A stretch of 64,000 nucleotides of DNA from assembly GCA_943788635.1 (NCBI GenBank), contig CALSRA010000003.1, positions 62,001 through 126,000 on the forward strand. Direction: 5' to 3'. Under the pieces are notes generated by a model. The model worked only from the letters and a program-made list of their open reading frames with translations, was not told where the DNA came from and searched no databases. Of the stretch, positions 63,084 to 64,000 are shown one piece after another; the stretch's first letter is position 1; every line of letters begins with the position of its first letter. Source of the DNA: an uncultured Alphaproteobacteria bacterium (GTDB lineage Bacteria > Pseudomonadota > Alphaproteobacteria > UBA8366 > GCA-2717185). Made by a program: the position numbers and the translations under genes.

Positions 63084-64000
63084 GTGATCCGCCGTACATC
63101 AATAATCTTTTTTGAGTTCCTGGCCGGCCTGGCCGCGGGCGCGATGATCCTTACGCTGGTTGCGTGGTGGTGGTTATCCAGCGGTCCCATTACGCTGACG
63201 TTTCTCAACCCCTATATCGAAGAAGCATTGTCGCCCAGCGACAGCACGGTTGCTGTTGAAATAGACGATACGGTGCTGGTTTGGGCCGGATGGGAACGGG
63301 CGGTCGACGTCCGGGTGAGCAATCTTCGCGTGCTGGATCTGGACCGCAAGGTCGTTGCGACGATGCCCCAGGTATCGCTTGGCTTTTCGATACGGGCGCT
63401 ATTCCGGGGAATGCTCGCACCGACATATCTCGAAATTCTCAATCCGCGGGTTTCCATCGTTCGAAACAGCGATGGAAAGATTGCCGCAAGCCTTGCGGAT
63501 GATTCTGCAGAATCGACCGGACAGGGTGAAAATATTGTTCTTGCCAGTCTTGTTGGCGAACTTCTGGCAAAGCCGGACCCGTCACAGCCATGGGGATATC
63601 TGCGGCGTGTCGGCATCGTCGATGCCGACCTGACCGTCGCGGATCACCTTCTGGGACGTATTTGGCAGGCGCCGCAGGCCGTTATTACGATGAAGCGCAA
63701 TACCGCGGGTATTACCGCGGATTTCGTTCTGGAACTGAAGCAGACGGGTGTGAGCGGTCGGCTCGCGGGCCTGGCGGAGTTTCGATCCGATACAGGAACG
63801 ATTGATGCCACGCTGGATTTTTCTGCGTTGGAAATTGCGCCTTTTGTGACGCTGATAAATTCGCCGCCGCTGCAAAAGATCGCTCTCGCCAACCGGCAGG
63901 CCGACGGAACCTTGAAACTTGCGGTGCTCGCGGATGGCCGCATCGGGGCCGCAGCATTCAATCTGCAGGGCGCTGCTGGGCATTTCAATGGCTATATAAA
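63084..64000 (+). CDS. AsmA-like / DUF3971 domain protein (partial, runs off window end)
   Basis: GTG start: VIRRTSIIFFEFLAGLAAGAMILTLVAWWWLSSGPITLTFLNPYIEEALSPSDSTVAVEIDDTVLVWAGWERAVDVRVSNLRVLDLDRKVVATMPQVSLGFSIRALFRG. Confidence 0.8.
   Translation, partial: MIRRTSIIFFEFLAGLAAGAMILTLVAWWWLSSGPITLTFLNPYIEEALSPSDSTVAVEIDDTVLVWAGWERAVDVRVSNLRVLDLDRKVVATMPQVSLGFSIRALFRGMLAPTYLEILNPRVSIVRNSDGKIAASLADDSAESTGQGENIVLASLVGELLAKPDPSQPWGYLRRVGIVDADLTVADHLLGRIWQAPQAVITMKRNTAGITADFVLELKQTGVSGRLAGLAEFRSDTGTIDATLDFSALEIAPFVTLINSPPLQKIALANRQADGTLKLAVLADGRIGAAAFNLQGAAGHFNGYI

Noticed and set aside
60042-63102. Two separate genes for adenylyltransferase and deadenylyltransferase
   Set aside because: ORFs overlap at a G4 run and the protein continues smoothly (DDEQT/QTLPKADEDIE) after a single-base correction, so a frameshifted single glnE is more likely.

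Overview
This 64 kb window is GC-rich chromosomal DNA of alphaproteobacterial character: NDUFA12, B12-dependent nrdJ, a Caulobacter-type RNase E tail, and an aroQ-accB-accC-aat block. I annotated about 55 genes, nearly all from recognisable families. Housekeeping genes (nrdJ, NDUFA12, tandem mlaD, DUF2155, aat, accC, accB, aroQ, dsbA, M48 protease, rne, amiC, mrcA, prfB, bcp, glnE) are interleaved with catabolic and accessory islands at about 25.2-32.9 kb and 35.9-44.4 kb. I found no phage, transposase, CRISPR array, toxin-antitoxin or defence cluster, and no tRNA or rRNA by eye. Many genes are broken by frameshifts that switch frame while staying homologous. They occur in essential genes (nrdJ, prfB, glnE, mrcA), and several sit on homopolymers, so most look like sequencing indels. 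They cluster at 1.7-7.2 kb and 19.8-21.1 kb. The prfB shift at 56578-56593 is the exception, being the classical programmed +1 site. The signals most worth following up are: (i) a dispersed 43-bp palindromic element, in two copies, each between convergent genes; (ii) a gamma-glutamyltransferase-like lipoprotein that seems to lack the canonical catalytic/autoprocessing motif; (iii) a chemoreceptor with three PAS modules repeated at an exact 366-bp period; (iv) a large dyad abutting the RBS of a homogentisate dioxygenase-like operon; (v) a three-subunit HcnABC/opine-oxidase-like operon followed by a VOC protein gene; (vi) an apparently intact fosX; (vii) a perfect 9-bp hairpin in the leader of an SLC13 transporter. 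I cannot claim a clear, previously undescribed multi-gene system here.
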